Positions 48,493 through 61,200 are shown, counted from the stretch's first letter. The stretch: DNA of 64,000 nucleotides from Warburgia ugandensis (GCA_035236585.1 CP141132.1:46317880-46381879), one strand, 5' to 3'. Numbers and translations are program-made. Notes: generated by a model not told the origin, from the letters alone.

Positions 48493-50219
48493 TTTTTCCA
48501 AACTTGTGAAAAATCAATTTTCAAAAAAATTGATACAAGGTGCCACTTTTGTAGGTACTCACAATTGCATTTAGCACATGCGAGAATACCTTAAACCCCT
48601 AAGTTACCACTAGTGGATGAGTTAGGCTTCGTGAGAATTTGCAGTGAATAGAACCACAAAATTTTCTAAGGATGAGCCCCTATTTTAACTTAGAGAATCC
48701 TCATTCATTAGCACTCTACTAGTTTTTCATAACTTAATAGAGAGGATTGACAATTTTACAATCATACACATATTAAAAACATTTTATTCTAGTTATTTCT
48801 TAGAGTGCATTTTTGTGTGCAGCCACATAAGTCATGACTTCTAATCAAATATGCTTAAATTCCATTGAAAAGATATCTTGACCTCAAATCCTCATAGATA
48901 TACTCTTAGAAATGAAGCTCTTAGACAAGGGTTTAAACATATTTCTCTCATTATGTGATTGAATCTAATAAGGCTAATGCTTCACATAAATTTTTAAATG
49001 CTGATGAGACAAAGTGATACCTAAGAGTGGAGGGTATTTTACCTTAATTCCTTCTTTTTATTTCCTCTTTAAGGCTATATTCCACCTAAGATCCATAGGT
49101 CTTTAGATAGGAAGAAACATAGGCTTGGGTGGGGTTCTAAAAAGAAGGGTATAAGGATTTCAAAGGTTCAAAATTTAGTACAGGTCTTCAATGAATATCT
49201 ATTACGACACTTTTGGGTTTTGTTGAAGTGAATTTTCTTTGTATTCTTATCTTTCACTTTTTCTCTTCTTTTTTTTTTTTTATACTTCTTTCTTTTGACT
49301 TTCTTTAGAAGAAAGACTGCTAATTTTCTCACTTCTTTGACTTTTCATCCTCTTCTAAACTTTTCTACTAACTCTACTCATTTTGAACATGGGTAATGGT
49401 TATTTATTTTACTAGTTTTTTTGGCTTAAGTTGTGTGAGGTTAAGAAAGAAAGGTTTAATAATAGGTTCAGAGGTGGCCTATATCATTTCCTATGTTTCC
49501 CAAAGCCTATCAGATTTAATAAATTTTCTAAGAATAAAGCTATTAATCTATTTATTCTTGATAGTTAACCAAAACAAGAATAATAGGATCACATTAAGTT
49601 ATGTACACTAAAAAAATTGTGGAATTATTTATAACTCTCTTGAAAGAAGATGGTCTCTAAACTCATTGGGTTATAGGTCTCCATTAATTTTCCTCCAAGT
49701 TTCTAAGTCATTCCTCTCTATTAGCCTTGACTATGTGCTATGTTTAAATAGTTTTCAAGAATTAACTTTTATAAAATTCTTCAACACATGAATAATATGT
49801 AAAACTAATTAGATGTATTCCCATTAAGAGGAAAAATAATAGAATTACTAAATTCTAAACATCTAGTTCTCATCATATTAAGGAAACTATTCCAAATTTT
49901 TTTTTTTTTTTTTTAGAAGCTCAAGGAAATTTGAAATCTCTATATGCATCTACATCCCCAACCTAAATGAAAATTGTCCCCAATGTTTGAATACATAGGA
50001 TCCTATATGATAATGGAAAGATGTAGAAGATGGAGATTTTAAGAAACAAACATCTGGGTTGCCTCCCAGGGAGCACTAAATTTTACATCTTGAGCAAGAC
50101 ATAATGATCAGTGCAATGATGGTAATCTACAAGGGTTCCTAGAGTGGTAATCTAAGGTGGGTCATGATAATGAGGTTTTTCTAACAGTATCTCATCAATT
50201 TCATTGTTAGGCATCTCTA
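48493..50219 (-). other. 3' non-coding region of element B
   Basis: Begins after integrase with the CTGGGAGGCAACCCAG block (around 50055-50072), then AAACATTGGGGACAATTTT. T-rich runs on the plus strand at 49262-49281 and 49899-49914. No open frame resembles an envelope-like gene. Confidence 0.55.
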
Positions 50220-51364
50220 GGAAAGGTTTTAACCTTTGACCATTGACTTTTTAGACTTCTCCATCCTTTTCAATCTCAATGGCCCCATGAGGATAGACTG
50301 CGCATACTATATAAGATCCAAACCATCTAGATCTAAGTTTGCCTTGGAAGAGATGCAATCTAGAGTTATACAATAAGACCTTTTGCCTCGGTGTGAAGGA
50401 TTTTCTTAAGATTTGGTGATCATGTGTAACCTTCATATGGTCTTTCTATAATCATGTAGAGTCATATGCATCTTTCCTCAATTTTTCCAACTCATTGAGT
50501 TGTAGTTTTAGGTGGGTCCCAATAGAATCTAAGTTGAAATTGAGCTTTTTAATAGCACAATATGCCTTGTTCTCTAACTCTACTAGTAAGTGGCAAGCCT
50601 TACCATAAACCAGGTAGTAGGGTAACATTCCTATGGAGTTTTATATGCTGTATGATAAGCCCACAAAGCATCGTTAAGTCTTATAGACTAGTCTTTCCTA
50701 CTTTGATTGAATGTCTTCTCTAGAATCCTCTTGATCTCCTTATATTAACTCTACTTGGCCACTAGTCTAAGGATGGTATGAGGTGGCTATCTTATGGTTG
50801 ACACCATAAATTTTCATTAAATTCTCTAACACTTTATTACAAAGGTGTTTTCCCACATCACTTATTATGGCTCTTGGAGTACCAAACCTTGTAAAGATAT
50901 TTTCTTTTAAGAATTTCAACACAACTTTGTGGTCATTGGTTTTGCAGGGTATAGGCTCCACCCACTCAAACACATAGTCCACTCCCACTAAGATGTAAAT
51001 ATTTCAAAAAGAATTAGAAAAGGGTCCCCATGAAATCTATGCCCCAAACATTGAATGGTTCTATAATAAGGATTGGGTTTAAGAGCATCATATGTCTCCT
51101 TCCTAGACTACCTAATCTTTGACACCTCACACATGCTATGCAGTAAGCATGTGTATCCATAAATATGGTAAGCCAATAAAAACCACAGTGCAAAATTTTT
51201 GTAGCTATCTTTCTTAAGTTAAAATGGTCCTCACATGCATGATCATGACAAATGGAGATGATTTGATTGTCTTCACTATCTAGTATGCATCTCCTAATCA
51301 CTTGATCAGGACAGTACTTGGATAAGTATAGGTAGTTCCAAGTAAAATACCTAACCTCTTGCAA
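50220..51364 (-). pseudogene. integrase remnant, element B
   Basis: Enzyme that would join element DNA to the host genome. Three pieces in order. 51364-51014 carries the N-terminal zinc-binding set (H-X6-H in HDHACEDH, then CVRC) and RCQRLG, and reaches GIDFMG, holding the first catalytic aspartate. 50988-50767 carries VDYVFEWVEPIPC, NDHKVVLKFLKENIF and RFGTPRAIISD (second aspartate), ending YHP, a stop, then TSGQVE (catalytic glutamate). 50436-50251 carries LYNSRLHLFQGKLRSRW and YPHGAIEIE, the C-terminal domain typical of Athila-type integrase. Stops and small frameshifts separate the pieces, so it is inactive. No chromodomain follows. Confidence 0.88.
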
Positions 51365-51439
51365 AAATCTCTTATTATCTTATTTGGTCCAATGATTAAG
51401 CATTTGTCTTATAATAAGGTAATAAACAATATTACCATA

Positions 51440-51859
51440 CCAAGGCAATTGGAAAATATGCCATAGCTGTGAATCTAAAGAGGATTCGGTTATAGGCATG
51501 TGATCGCTAGTATGCTCCACCACTAATCTGGATAAGTGATCTACTACAACATTTTTGGAGCCTTTCTTGTCCCAAATTTCTAAGTCAAATTCATGTAGCA
51601 GTAGTATCAAATGAATCAACCAAGGTTTTGCATCCTTTTCAGGAAGGAGGTACTTTAAAGCCGCATGATCTAAGTACCCTATAACTTTAGACCCTAACAA
51701 GGAAGGTCTAAACTTATCCAAAGCAAGCACTATAACTAACAACTCTTTCTCTGTGGTTGAATAATTGAGTTGTGTGTGATTTAGTGTTTTATTAGCATAG
51801 TACATTACATGGGAAAGTTTATCAATGTGCTGCCCCAAAATAGCTTTACAATCACACAT
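51440..51859 (-). pseudogene. RNase H remnant, element B
   Basis: The best-preserved domain in the window: an open stretch of 159 codons runs from 51859 to 51380. It begins [10 protein letters not shown] (first catalytic Asp in CD), then [20 protein letters not shown] with the active-site Glu in [26 protein letters not shown] (next Asp in LDHAALKYL), [15 protein letters not shown] and [10 protein letters not shown] (last Asp in VDHLSR). These are the standard landmarks of Ty3/gypsy RNase H, which removes template RNA during reverse transcription. The domain has no internal stop but sits between a frameshifted reverse transcriptase and a broken integrase. Confidence 0.9.
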
Positions 51860-51899
51860 AATCTTGAAAGGTGCCTTCCAATCTGGTAGTCAGATAATG

Positions 51900-52720
51900 G
51901 GTGCATAAGTCAATTCAGCCTTGAGTTGCTCAAATGCTTTCTTATAGTCCTCATCAAAGTAAAAAATGACCTCCTTTATAAGTTAATTATAGAGAGGCTT
52001 GGTAATTTTGTTAAAATCCTTGATGAATTATTCTAGCATGTCCTAAAAAGGAGCAAATTTCTTTCACCATCCTCAGTGGAGGAAGGTTGGCTATTAAATC
52101 CACTTTTGCCTTATCAACCTCTATCCCATTGGGTGATATTATATGGCCTAAAACTATTCCACTTTGTTACATAAAATGGCACATTTCTTAGTTTAAAATA
52201 AGACTTTTCTCCTAAAGCCTTATAAGAACTAACTTGAAGTGGTGCAAGTACTCATCAAATGATGACCCAAATGCTGAGAAGTCATCCATAAACACCTTAA
52301 GAACCCTTCTACCATATCAGAGAAAATGCTCAATATACACCTTTGAAATGTAGCAGGAGCATTACAAAGCCCAAAAGGCATATGTCAGTAAGTGAATGTT
52401 TCAAAAGTGCAGATAAAGGTGGTCTTCAGATCCTCTAGTGCTATAGGAATCTTGTTGTAATCGAAGTATCCATCCAGAAAATAGTAATAACTATGTTCGG
52501 CCAACCTCACTAGCATTTTATCCATAAAAGGTAGAGGATAGTGATCTTTCCTAGTGACCGGGTTCAATTTACAGTAATCAATACAAACTCTCAACTTGGT
52601 GGTCACGTGGGTGGGTACTAACTCATTCTCCTCTTTTTTTACTACCATGATCCCAGATTTCTTGGGTACAACCTAAACGGGGCTGACCTAAGTGGTGTCA
52701 AAGATAAGGTATATTATTCC
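51900..52720 (-). pseudogene. reverse transcriptase remnant, element B
   Basis: Minus-strand pieces in order: VVPKKSGIMVVKKE (upstream of 52620), LRVCIDYCKLNPVTRKDHYP, FMDKMLVRLAEHSYYYFLDG with the first catalytic Asp in LDG (52648-52385), a stop after TFETFTY, MPFGLCNAPATFQRC (about 52380-52335), and FMDDFSAFG at 52292-52266, where FMDD (52281-52292) is the catalytic YxDD box. Later pieces (LGHIISPNGIEVDKAKVD around 52150-52100) complete the domain. At least two stops and one frameshift are present. The sequence set is that of the Athila/Tat clade of plant Ty3/gypsy elements. Confidence 0.9.
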
Positions 52721-52739
52721 AACATCTAAAAGCTTTAGG

Positions 52740-53253
52740 ACTTCATCTCTCACCATGTCCTTCATGTGGGGATTAAGTCATCTTTGAGTTTTCCTAGAAG
52801 GTTTTGCATTTTCTTCTAGGTGTCTCCCCTTGCATGTATACAACTAGACTAATCCCTTTTATGTTTGCTATTGTCCACCCTAGAGTAGTTTTATGTTCCT
52901 TAAAGACATTTAAAATCTTACCCTCCTATTCATTATCTAAATCTGATGCTCTTATCATGGGTAAGGTTTCAATTGGGCCTAGGTATGAATATTTCAAGTT
53001 TTCAGGCAAGGGTTTTAGGTCTAATGATGGTGGTTGCCTATCAAGGGTATGGGGCAGATTTAGAAGGTGGGAGTGGTTCCATAAAAGGACTCCACTTGGA
53101 GGTATGCATGATTGGAGAAGCCTTCAAAAGGTTTTTTACCTCCTCAATAGACTTGTCTAGATCAAATTCTCCATTAAAGTGCATAAGACAAGCCTCTAGT
53201 GGGTCAGAGATGAGCGACAGTGGATGAATGTCGTTAATTAGACTCTTAATCAA
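52740..53253 (-). pseudogene. pre-reverse-transcriptase linker, element B
   Basis: Minus strand from 53253: DPLEACLMHFNGEFDLDK, a run of Glu/Val-Lys residues, and HTSKWSPFMEPLPPSK, then after a stop LPENLKYSYLGPIETLP (about 53015-52965) and TTLGWTIANIKGIS (about 52898-52857). This is the variable stretch followed by the conserved LKPLPxxLKYAFLG-like block that precedes reverse transcriptase in Athila-type polyproteins. It is also the key to reading the relic in element C at 42240-42930. Confidence 0.75.
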
Positions 53254-53289
53254 ATTGGCACTACAAGAATCATTGAGGTCTAAATGTTA

Positions 53290-53995
53290 TTGATTAGCAT
53301 GAAAGACATTTAGCTTAAATTTCATGTTGCCAAATGATAATTTCATTACACCATTCCTACAGTTAATAATGGTGTTGGACATCGTTAAGAACAGATGTCC
53401 AAGTATGACCGGAATCTACTGAAGTCAGATACAGGTTGGGTGTACAGTACAATGAAATCAACTAGGTAATAAAACTAGTCCACCTATATCAATACATCTT
53501 TAACCAAGCCACAAGGTATCTTGACAGATCTATCAGCTAATTGCAGCATGGTAGTGGTTGGTTTTAACTCATCAAGTCTTAGTTTCTCATAAGCAACAAG
53601 TTAACACTTGCCCCTAGGTCAAGTAATGCCTTATCTATGACATGATCTCCAGTAATGTAGGAAATGGTAGGACACCTAGGTCTTTAAACTTTGGTGGAGT
53701 CTCGTGTTGAATTAAAGAACTTACTTGCTCATTGAGGAAAGCTTTCTTTTGTACATTTAGCTTTCTTTTTCTTGCACATAGCTCTTCTAAGAATTTGAAG
53801 TAAGCAAGAATGTCTTTAATTGCATTGAGGAATAAAATATTGATTTAGACATGTTTAAATACATCTATATGCTCATTGAAGTTTGTTCCCTTCCTAGCCT
53901 TGTTCAGTAGCTGAGGAAATGGGGCTTTAAGAACATAGGGTGCCTCCACTATAGGTTATATAGGGGTTTTTTGTCTTCTCTTTGTCTCCTATGTT
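53290..53995 (-). pseudogene. pre-protease linker and aspartic protease remnant, element B
   Basis: Minus strand: APFPQLLNKARKGTNFNE (about 53930-53875), AYFKFLEELCARKRKLNVQK (about 53800-53745), HETPPKFKD, then CPTISYITGDHVIDKALLDL and LGASVNLL. The catalytic Asp of DLGAS is the codon at 53618-53620. A small deletion and stop follow, then LDELKPTTTMLQLADRSVKI and further broken pieces to about 53290. Homologous throughout to 24976-25722 of element A. Would cut the polyprotein; inactive here. Confidence 0.85.
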
Positions 53996-54199
53996 TTGGT
54001 TGCCTCCTTTTCCTTTACAATTTCCTTAGCTTGCCCTACTTTATTATCAATCTAACGACCACTCCTAAGGGTGGTTATGGACTTGGCATGCTCATGAGGA
54101 TTCTGGTTTTGAGAACTTGACCCTATCTCAAATTGTCCCTTAGGGTTAGGGATGGGTTGACTAAGGAACTAACCCTTTCCTTTATTCTATAGTTTAGCT

Positions 54200-55459
54200 A
54201 ATAATTGGCTAACATGCATCTCTTGCTTGGGTATAGCTTGAGAATTGGTATTTTGGAATTGGTTCAAATACCTTTTTGTTTCTTCATTTTGTTTTTCAAA
54301 CATGCTCTAAATCCTATCCTTTAAAGATGGTTTCTTCAGTTGTGGAGGTTAATGGAAGCTAGGTGGCTATTGAGGAACTATAGTGCCAGGAGATAAGTTT
54401 TGGGCAGGGGTTTCACAGATGGTCCCCCTTGGTAATTATTCTTTGATCAAGAGAAGTTGGGATGCCTAGTCCATCCAGGATTGTAGGTTTTAGGATACAG
54501 GTTATTGCTAGGTCCGCGATATGCATTCAATGCATTTGTTTGGTCAACAATATAGTCATTTAGTACTGTATTTGATGGACAAGATGTGGTGATGTGGGAT
54601 GGGTGAGAACAGAGAACACAATCCTCTTATGGAGGTTTAAGAGATGTAGCAGCCATAAAGTATTGAAACATAGTTTCAAGTTTGTCCACTCTACCATCAT
54701 ACTTGTCCATTCTTGTTGGTATAGAGTCGAGTTTATGGGACATATTAGTATGCACTCCTATCATTTAGAGATCCCCTCTCTTAATGGGTTGGTTGTTTTT
54801 CTCTCTACTATTTGAATAATCCCATTGTTGGGAATTATCTACTAGTGTCTGAAAGAACTCCTGAGCCTCACTCTCATCTTTTAACATGAGGGCCCATCCA
54901 CTCCTACATGTACCATTTATCTATTTTAAGTCATCAATGCCTCATAGAAGTATTGAACTTGCTACCATTTTTTGATGTGGGCATTTCTACAGTAGTTCAT
55001 TCCACCATTCCTAATATTCGTAATATTGTTCATCATTCCTTTGTTGGAAATTGATAATATCATGATGAAGGGTGTTTCTTTTTTGAATGGAGAAGAACTT
55101 ATTTAAAAGATTTCTAGACAATTGGTCCCATGTGTTCATGGACCCTAACTCAAGGAATTAATCCATGACTTAGTTTTATCCTCGAGAGAGAACAAGAATA
55201 GTCTAAGCCTAATAGAATCATGCAAAAAGTTTTAGAACTTAAGTGTGACACAAATATCAAGTTACTCCTTAATATATAGGTAGGGGTCTTCTCAGTCTCA
55301 GTCATAAAAAGTGAGAAGCAATTGTATGACTCCCAGCTTTAACTCAAAATGGTCTGCATTCATAGGAGGTAAAGTTATGTAGAATGGGGTGTTGAGTTGT
55401 AGAGGTGCATAAAAATATCTAATGGCCTTATGCTTGACTTCTACTGGTGGCTCTGCCAT
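54200..55459 (-). pseudogene. gag remnant, element B
   Basis: The start codon on the minus strand is at 55459-55457, reading MAEPPVEVKHKAI, the same start as element A's gag. Stops appear near 55310. The capsid part (about 55250-54900) is readable only in pieces. The zinc knuckle at 54620-54579 is intact: CVLCSHPSHITTSC, a CX2CX4HX4C set, followed by PSN and NALNAYRGPSNNLYPKTYNP, as in element A. B thus keeps a knuckle that A has lost. Non-functional overall. Confidence 0.82.
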
Positions 55460-56684
55460 GGGGATAGGAACTTGGTTTCTTTCCCCTTATCTAAGGTTGA
55501 GTTGAATCTCTTGGTTGAAAGGTGTTAACTTTAGGTTATGAGATTGACACCCTTGCATAAACTACCCTAATCTAAATGCTGACTCTAGGTTTACATGATG
55601 CATAGTCAGATCTGAGTAGTGTCTGGACTATCTTTGCTTAGTGCATAGGTAGTAGCTTCTTAACAATTAGGTTAAGCTCAAAAGTGGTTAATACAATCCT
55701 CCTATTAAGAGGTGTTTAGACGTCAACTAACATCAACGGAAGGCATAAAAAAATTACTTAGATTTTAAGACACCCGCTATAACCACAGTGCTGAGAAGCC
55801 ACTAGAGTGACAATAGATCGCGTCCTTCTAAAAGGATCCTATGAGCTCGATACCCTAAGTCTTTTCTACTTGATTTTAAATTTAAATTTAAGAGTTGGGA
55901 TTATGACATACAAGGATATTGATTGATTCCTAGGTGGGCCAAGGAGTTGGTGATCAAATCTAGTCCTTATCTTATAATGGTTTCTGTGGGACCCTTACTA
56001 GCATTAAATTCCATTACACCATAAAGCAATTAAATATGCAATGTAAAAAGCAAACTAATTCCTACCTATATACTACTTAACAAAAGGTTAGGAACCTTAA
56101 TAGACCAGACAATATAACCATGTAGCCTAAGCTTTGGTTATAGCCAAGCTTAGGCTAACCTTTGTTAAATAGGTCCACAGATAATGCAACATTCCTAATT
56201 AAAGATGCAACAATTATTAATGAATGATCCTAATCTATATGACTTATTCAACCATCCAAATGAAAAATTATACTAAATGCAAATTATCCTAAAAATTAAA
56301 ATTTGAGTGAGAGATGCTCATAGTGAGGGGTTCGACGGTTATTAAGTGTGGGCCACCATACCCCACACTTGCCCTGTATTACAACCCATTTAAAATGAAA
56401 TAAATTAGAAATTACAAATTATAATGGGCCCCACTACAAGTTCCACTCAAATCTTAATTTACGAAATCAATAAAGCCTACTCTAAGATGAAGAAGTCGTG
56501 GCTCATAGGATCACCGCCACTCCTTTGCAAGTTTTCCTCTCACAAAAATCAAAGAAATATGATCAATATGAGGAAAGTAGCAACAAATGCAAAAATATGA
56601 TGCAAAACCCTATACTAATGTACTGTAAACCTACATTGGAGGAAAAGAATCTAAAGTATGGTCCACTACACAAAATGTTACGAT
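55460..56684 (-). other. leader region of element B
   Basis: Untranslated region between primer site and gag, collinear with 22237-23444 of element A. Holds the conserved hairpin at 56344-56370. No coding sequence. Confidence 0.6.
56344..56370 (-). other. conserved leader hairpin, element B copy
   Basis: Minus strand: arm AAGTGTGGG, loop GTATGGTGG, arm CCCACACTT; perfect 9-bp stem with the same loop as element A. Confidence 0.78.
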
Positions 56685-56702
56685 TCCCTGACAACGGTGC
56701 CA
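56685..56702 (-). promoter_or_regulatory. primer binding site of element B
   Basis: Minus strand TGGCACCGTTGTCAGGGA, the best match in the window to the tRNA-Asp-type site TGGCGCCGTTGCCGGGGA. It lies about nine bases from the 5' LTR end. Confidence 0.85.
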
Positions 56703-56711
56703 AAAACTTGT

Positions 56712-59174
56712 TGTTTCAAATAAAATAGCAAGTGCACAAATCTATTACTATATTCTCAAGCAAGTGAGGTTGATCCCATGAGGAATCAAATGGTTGTGTA
56801 TTATGTGGGTCCTTAGACTAAATAACCTAGCCAAAGATAGTGAGATGTTAAACCTAAACTAAGATTCGAAACACTCTAAACTAATTTTCAACTACTAAAT
56901 CAAACAAATAGAGTAAGAAACTCATCTAACAATCATGCACATGAAACCAATGGATGGTGCGTATGAGCCTATGATCAAATGGCTACAAGATGTTTTGAAT
57001 GAAAAATAATGGAACATGCAAACATTAGGATGCATAGAAATCTAATGGAGAACTAGACTAATAACAAATGCATCAAATAACTTCATGTAACACTCCCTCA
57101 TAACCAAGCGAAAGACCCAAAAGGAATACACATGGTTCAAGGATGATTGTACGTGACTTCTTTACTAAATCTAAATGACCCTTAGCAAATAGAAAACCAT
57201 TGATTGTATGAGAATATCCAAGGCACAACTTGTGCGATTCCTTAAGGAAAGAACACATGAAACATTTAACTAAAGTGTGCAACCTTGTATGTGAATCTTA
57301 TCATCAAAAGCTTCTCAATATCACCATGAAACATTTAGATTAAAACAAATGATCATTAATGAAAAACTCTCATGGGTTATGGTTGAATTCCATTCACAAC
57401 TAAGAATGCTTAAGTCATTCAAATCAAACTAGATAAACTTGAATATTCAAATGATTTTATTGACTCCAAAACTACATATAGAGTAGGATGCATGTACATA
57501 TCTTGAATAATGAAATGGTGCACACTCTTCTAATAAGGAAATATCAATCAAAACCACCTTAAACTACCCACAATTCACATCCAATATCATCAATTATCTT
57601 GGATGGAAACCATAGGAGAAAAGAAGTGATCAAAGGCCATAAAATTTGAAAAGAAAGCACCTAGATGTAGATATATAACAAAGTGAAGATAAAAGAGATA
57701 AGAAAGAAGAGAAATGAGATTCAAGGTAGCTTTCCCTTCACCGTCACTTCAAGAGGAAAGAAGCCTAGGATTTATGAAGAACAAATATAGACAGGTAACA
57801 AAGGATAAGACAAGTTGAAAGGAAAACAAGGAGAATCACTATACATAAAAAATCCAGCCAAATGAAAACTAATAAAATCAAGAACAAAAATACAAGCTTA
57901 GAAGGATTACCTTGTAGATGAATGAGAAATCAAAGGAGAAGGGTTGGAGATGGCTTGGAGGTGTTGGACACATTCCACTTTTAGGCATTCCACCTTGATT
58001 TTGTATCTAGAATGGGAGATGTGGAAAAGAGTTGAAAAGTAAAAGAGAGGCATCACTTTTTATGAGCCTCCTTCCTTCCCAAAAATGTCAAAATGTGGAA
58101 TCCCTAAAGGAGTTATATAGGTGGCTACCTTCTCCTCTTTTCTAGGATATGATCTTATGGTGGAGATGATTAAGATGAGATGTAATGGTTAGGATTAATT
58201 TTAGGCAGATATGTGGTTAAGAAAGCTATGTAGAAGTGAGGAAAGATGAAGATATATGGGAAAGAAGTGGAGTGAGGCAATTGAGTAGAGTTAGAATCAT
58301 GAGTTGGTCAAAGAGTTTTAGAAATTTGAAACTCTTTAAGTGGAAAGGTGGAAATTTGTTTTAGATTTGTGTGGTGAGGTGGAAAGTTACAAAAAAGTGG
58401 AAAAAACATAAAATAAAATAAAAATAAAAATGAAGGTGTCTCTTCCTATTGGTCCACATGCTACTTTATCCCAGTAGAATTTTTCTCAATTTTCTTCAAA
58501 ATATCCCCATCAATCACAAGGATAATTGTTTTGAATTTCATTCAATCCTAGCCTTCCATTTAGCTTAGCTTGATGGCTTAAATAGCTAACTTTGAAGGCT
58601 CCTTTGTCTAGGCTTCATGGCTGGTTTTGGAAGCTTCCTTAGCTTGAATTCATGGCTCAATCCATTGGCTTGAGTGGCTTGAATTTCTTAGCTTGCTAGC
58701 GTCTCTCATGGATTTTATGGCTAAGGTCGCTTAAGTGGCTTCCATGCAAAGGTGGTAGGAATGCATGACTTACTTCATGGGCCCACTTTGGCGATCTTTA
58801 GCTCTTTTAATAGCATCAATTCCTAGTCAACAAGATGATCTTGACCTTTGTTTTCATGTTGAATTGATGATTTTGGGGATTTGACACAATCTTTTGATCT
58901 TGATCTTCAATTTTATCCCAATTGATCTTGACCGTCAAATCATCATCTCTCTTCCTACCAAAGTTAAAAATTATAATTAAACCCTACAAAAATATGATTA
59001 TTCACATACTTACCTCAGAGTAGCCTCTGGACCTATAAAATAACAAACTTTTGTTTCCTTAGGTAAAAAATGCATGTGTTATGAATTTCTGTGTAAAAAC
59101 CTTAATTTACCCCTATAAATTATAACACACGGTAACTAATTGGGTGGTTTTTATGCAAAATTAAACACTTACCA
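56712..59174 (-). mobile_element. element B 5' LTR (2.46 kb)
   Basis: Minus strand starts TGGTAAGTG and ends TTTGAAACA. Collinear with the 3' LTR at 45861-48477. Candidate TATA at 58114-58120. Confidence 0.9.
58114..58120 (-). promoter_or_regulatory. candidate TATA box, element B 5' LTR
   Basis: CTATATA on the minus strand in the context CCTATATAACTCC, shared with the 3' LTR. Confidence 0.42.
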
Positions 59175-59420
59175 CAACCAATCCCAACTCCGTCCTAAAC
59201 TAGCCAATCACCTTTTTCCACCTTAACCCCTCTTTCTTATTCATCTCATCATCTTCACCCTTCAAGTTTAATCCAAAGATTGCCATCTTCTTCATCTCTG
59301 CATATCTCTCTCACGCCATAGAAATTCAATGTGAAACATGTCAATGAGAGGAGTTCCATATGAAATTCCTATAAATTAGGAGTTTATTTCCCCTCCTTGC
59401 CTCATCCACTCCACCAATAT
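59175..59420 (+). mobile_element. element C 3' LTR, second piece
   Basis: Begins with duplication CAACC (59175-59179) and aligns with 34011-34254, including TATAAATTAGGAGTTT. Ends in AATAT, where solo LTR D is inserted. Confidence 0.88.
59416..59420 (+). repeat. target duplication AATAT, left copy (D)
   Basis: Repeated at 63943-63947. Single copy at the empty site 34250-34254. Confidence 0.9.
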
Positions 59421-60619
59421 TGTAACAACATCAAATTTTGAATTAATTTCTAGGTAATTATAACATTTTAAATTGAAATAAAAATAAAAATAAAATTTCT
59501 TGGCAATTAAATTTCAAGGAAGTGATCCCTTGAAAACTCAAAATTTGGATTTGAAACTATAAAGATGAAAACTACACATCGAGACAATTCCAACGACACT
59601 AATTTTGGGCAAAATGTAGATCAGGGTTGAAAAACCCTAAATTTTACTAATTTAGGGGGGTCCAAATTGATTATGGCACCCACACCTTGGTTTGGTTCTA
59701 ACATTACAGATGACCCACAATGCATGGAGCTAGCTCAACACATGTCATCTAGCTATTCCGCATTAAGTGGCTACCCAAATAGGTAAAGGCAAGGGACGCT
59801 GGAGAAAAGGAGAAAAAACTTGGTAATCAGTTCCCCCCTACTCAAATTTCCCTCTCTCACCAGCGACCTTCCCCTTCACCCTTTGATCCAGTGTCTTTCC
59901 CATGAAAATGCCCTCCATTTAGACCCCTCTCTCCTTCACCGACACAGCTTGGCCATTGCAGGCTAGTGTGCTAGCTTCCCTTCTCTTTTTCCCTATCGGG
60001 TTCGGACGGTGATCGAACCAACAGCCATCGCATGGCCACTGTCGCCTCCCCCTCTCTCTTCCCGTTTTGCCAGTCGACCACTATCCAGAGTATGTGCACC
60101 GCTCAACAATGCAGCCTGACTGTGTAAGCTAATCAATGTCAGAATGGCACCCACATATGCTAAAACCCACTTTTCGCTCCTTTGAACGGTGCAATTGACT
60201 GGCTAAGCCAGTTCGATTTCCCCTCTCCTCATTTTTTCCCTCTGGCCACTCACCTAAGAAGGATGGCCATGCAGGAATCCCTCTCTCTCCCCTCTTCTTT
60301 TCTCTTCAGTGATGCCTGGTAGGTTTAACACTGGTAAGCCCACCTCTCCTCTTCCCCTCTCATGCCACTGACACCTAACTGGCAAATAGCTTGGGCATGC
60401 CTGATCTCCTCCTTTGGCTATTTCTTCCCCCTTTTCCCTCTTCCACTAGCAAGTTAGGGCAGGGTGACTAGCTTTTGTCACCCACTCCCAACTTGCCTAT
60501 GTGAGCCCCACATGCACCCTTAGACTTTGATCTCTTCTTGGGCCCAATCCAGTAAGGATTTCACATATCCGAGTGACCATTGTGATCCTTGCATCATCAG
60601 GAACAAAACCTATTTGTAC

Positions 60620-61200
60620 ATTCATTGATCTGATATGATCCAGCCATCGAGCATAACCAAACTCTTGATCAGACTAGATCATTAGATCTGTGACCAATCT
60701 CACCATTTGTGAAGATCTAGTCATTAATCTATCTTTGAGTGATGGATCTATGACTCATTTTGTAGATCATGCCATTATCCAACTGTCGATCTGCCTCCAA
60801 ATGTTAGATCTGAACCTATTCCAACCATTCATCACGATCTGACCATTGATCTATCTCCAAAAGTCAAATTTGTGATCTATTCATGAACCCTCACATGATA
60901 CAGCTGTTGATCGGTCACCAGCACCTTGATCTATGATTGGTCTGATCCATTCGCCACAATTGATCATCAAGTAACCACCTAGTACTTAGATCTGTGTATC
61001 AGATCTAGCCCTTCATCTTGATCTGATCGTATATTAGTGAAACATACCATTAGATCCATACTTGATTCTAGCATTCATTCTGATCTAACGTAGATCTATC
61101 ACCAAACCCTTAGAACAATGACAATTCTAGCCATTCCTAAGATCTAATTGTTGATTGACCATCTAATGCCAGATCTATGAGACCAAGCCTACATCTCTTT
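60620..61200. repeat. GATC-dense segment in solo LTR D
   Basis: GATC, mostly as GATCT, TGATC or AGATC, recurs every few tens of bases without a fixed period. Comparable segments: 1020-1650, 6640-6900, 10430-10700, 18600-18860, 38150-38690. Confidence 0.6.

Larger units (their letters stand above)
45861..59174 (-). mobile_element. element B: Athila-type LTR retrotransposon, most complete copy
   Basis: Reverse-strand Ty3/gypsy element of 13.3 kb. In its own direction: 5' LTR (59174-56712), well-kept tRNA-Asp-type primer site, leader with hairpin, gag, protease, linker, reverse transcriptase, RNase H, integrase, 3' non-coding part, G-rich purine tract, 3' LTR (48477-45861). The domain order, with integrase after RNase H, is Ty3/gypsy. 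Motifs and the primer site point to the Athila/Tat clade; no env-like gene was recognised. All coding parts carry stops or frameshifts. Flanked by CAACC and inserted in C's 3' LTR. Confidence 0.92.

Noticed and set aside
49396..49611. Possible envelope-like frame after integrase, as some Athila elements have
   Set aside because: It lies on the wrong strand for element B, and no signal peptide or membrane pattern on B's own strand was convincing.
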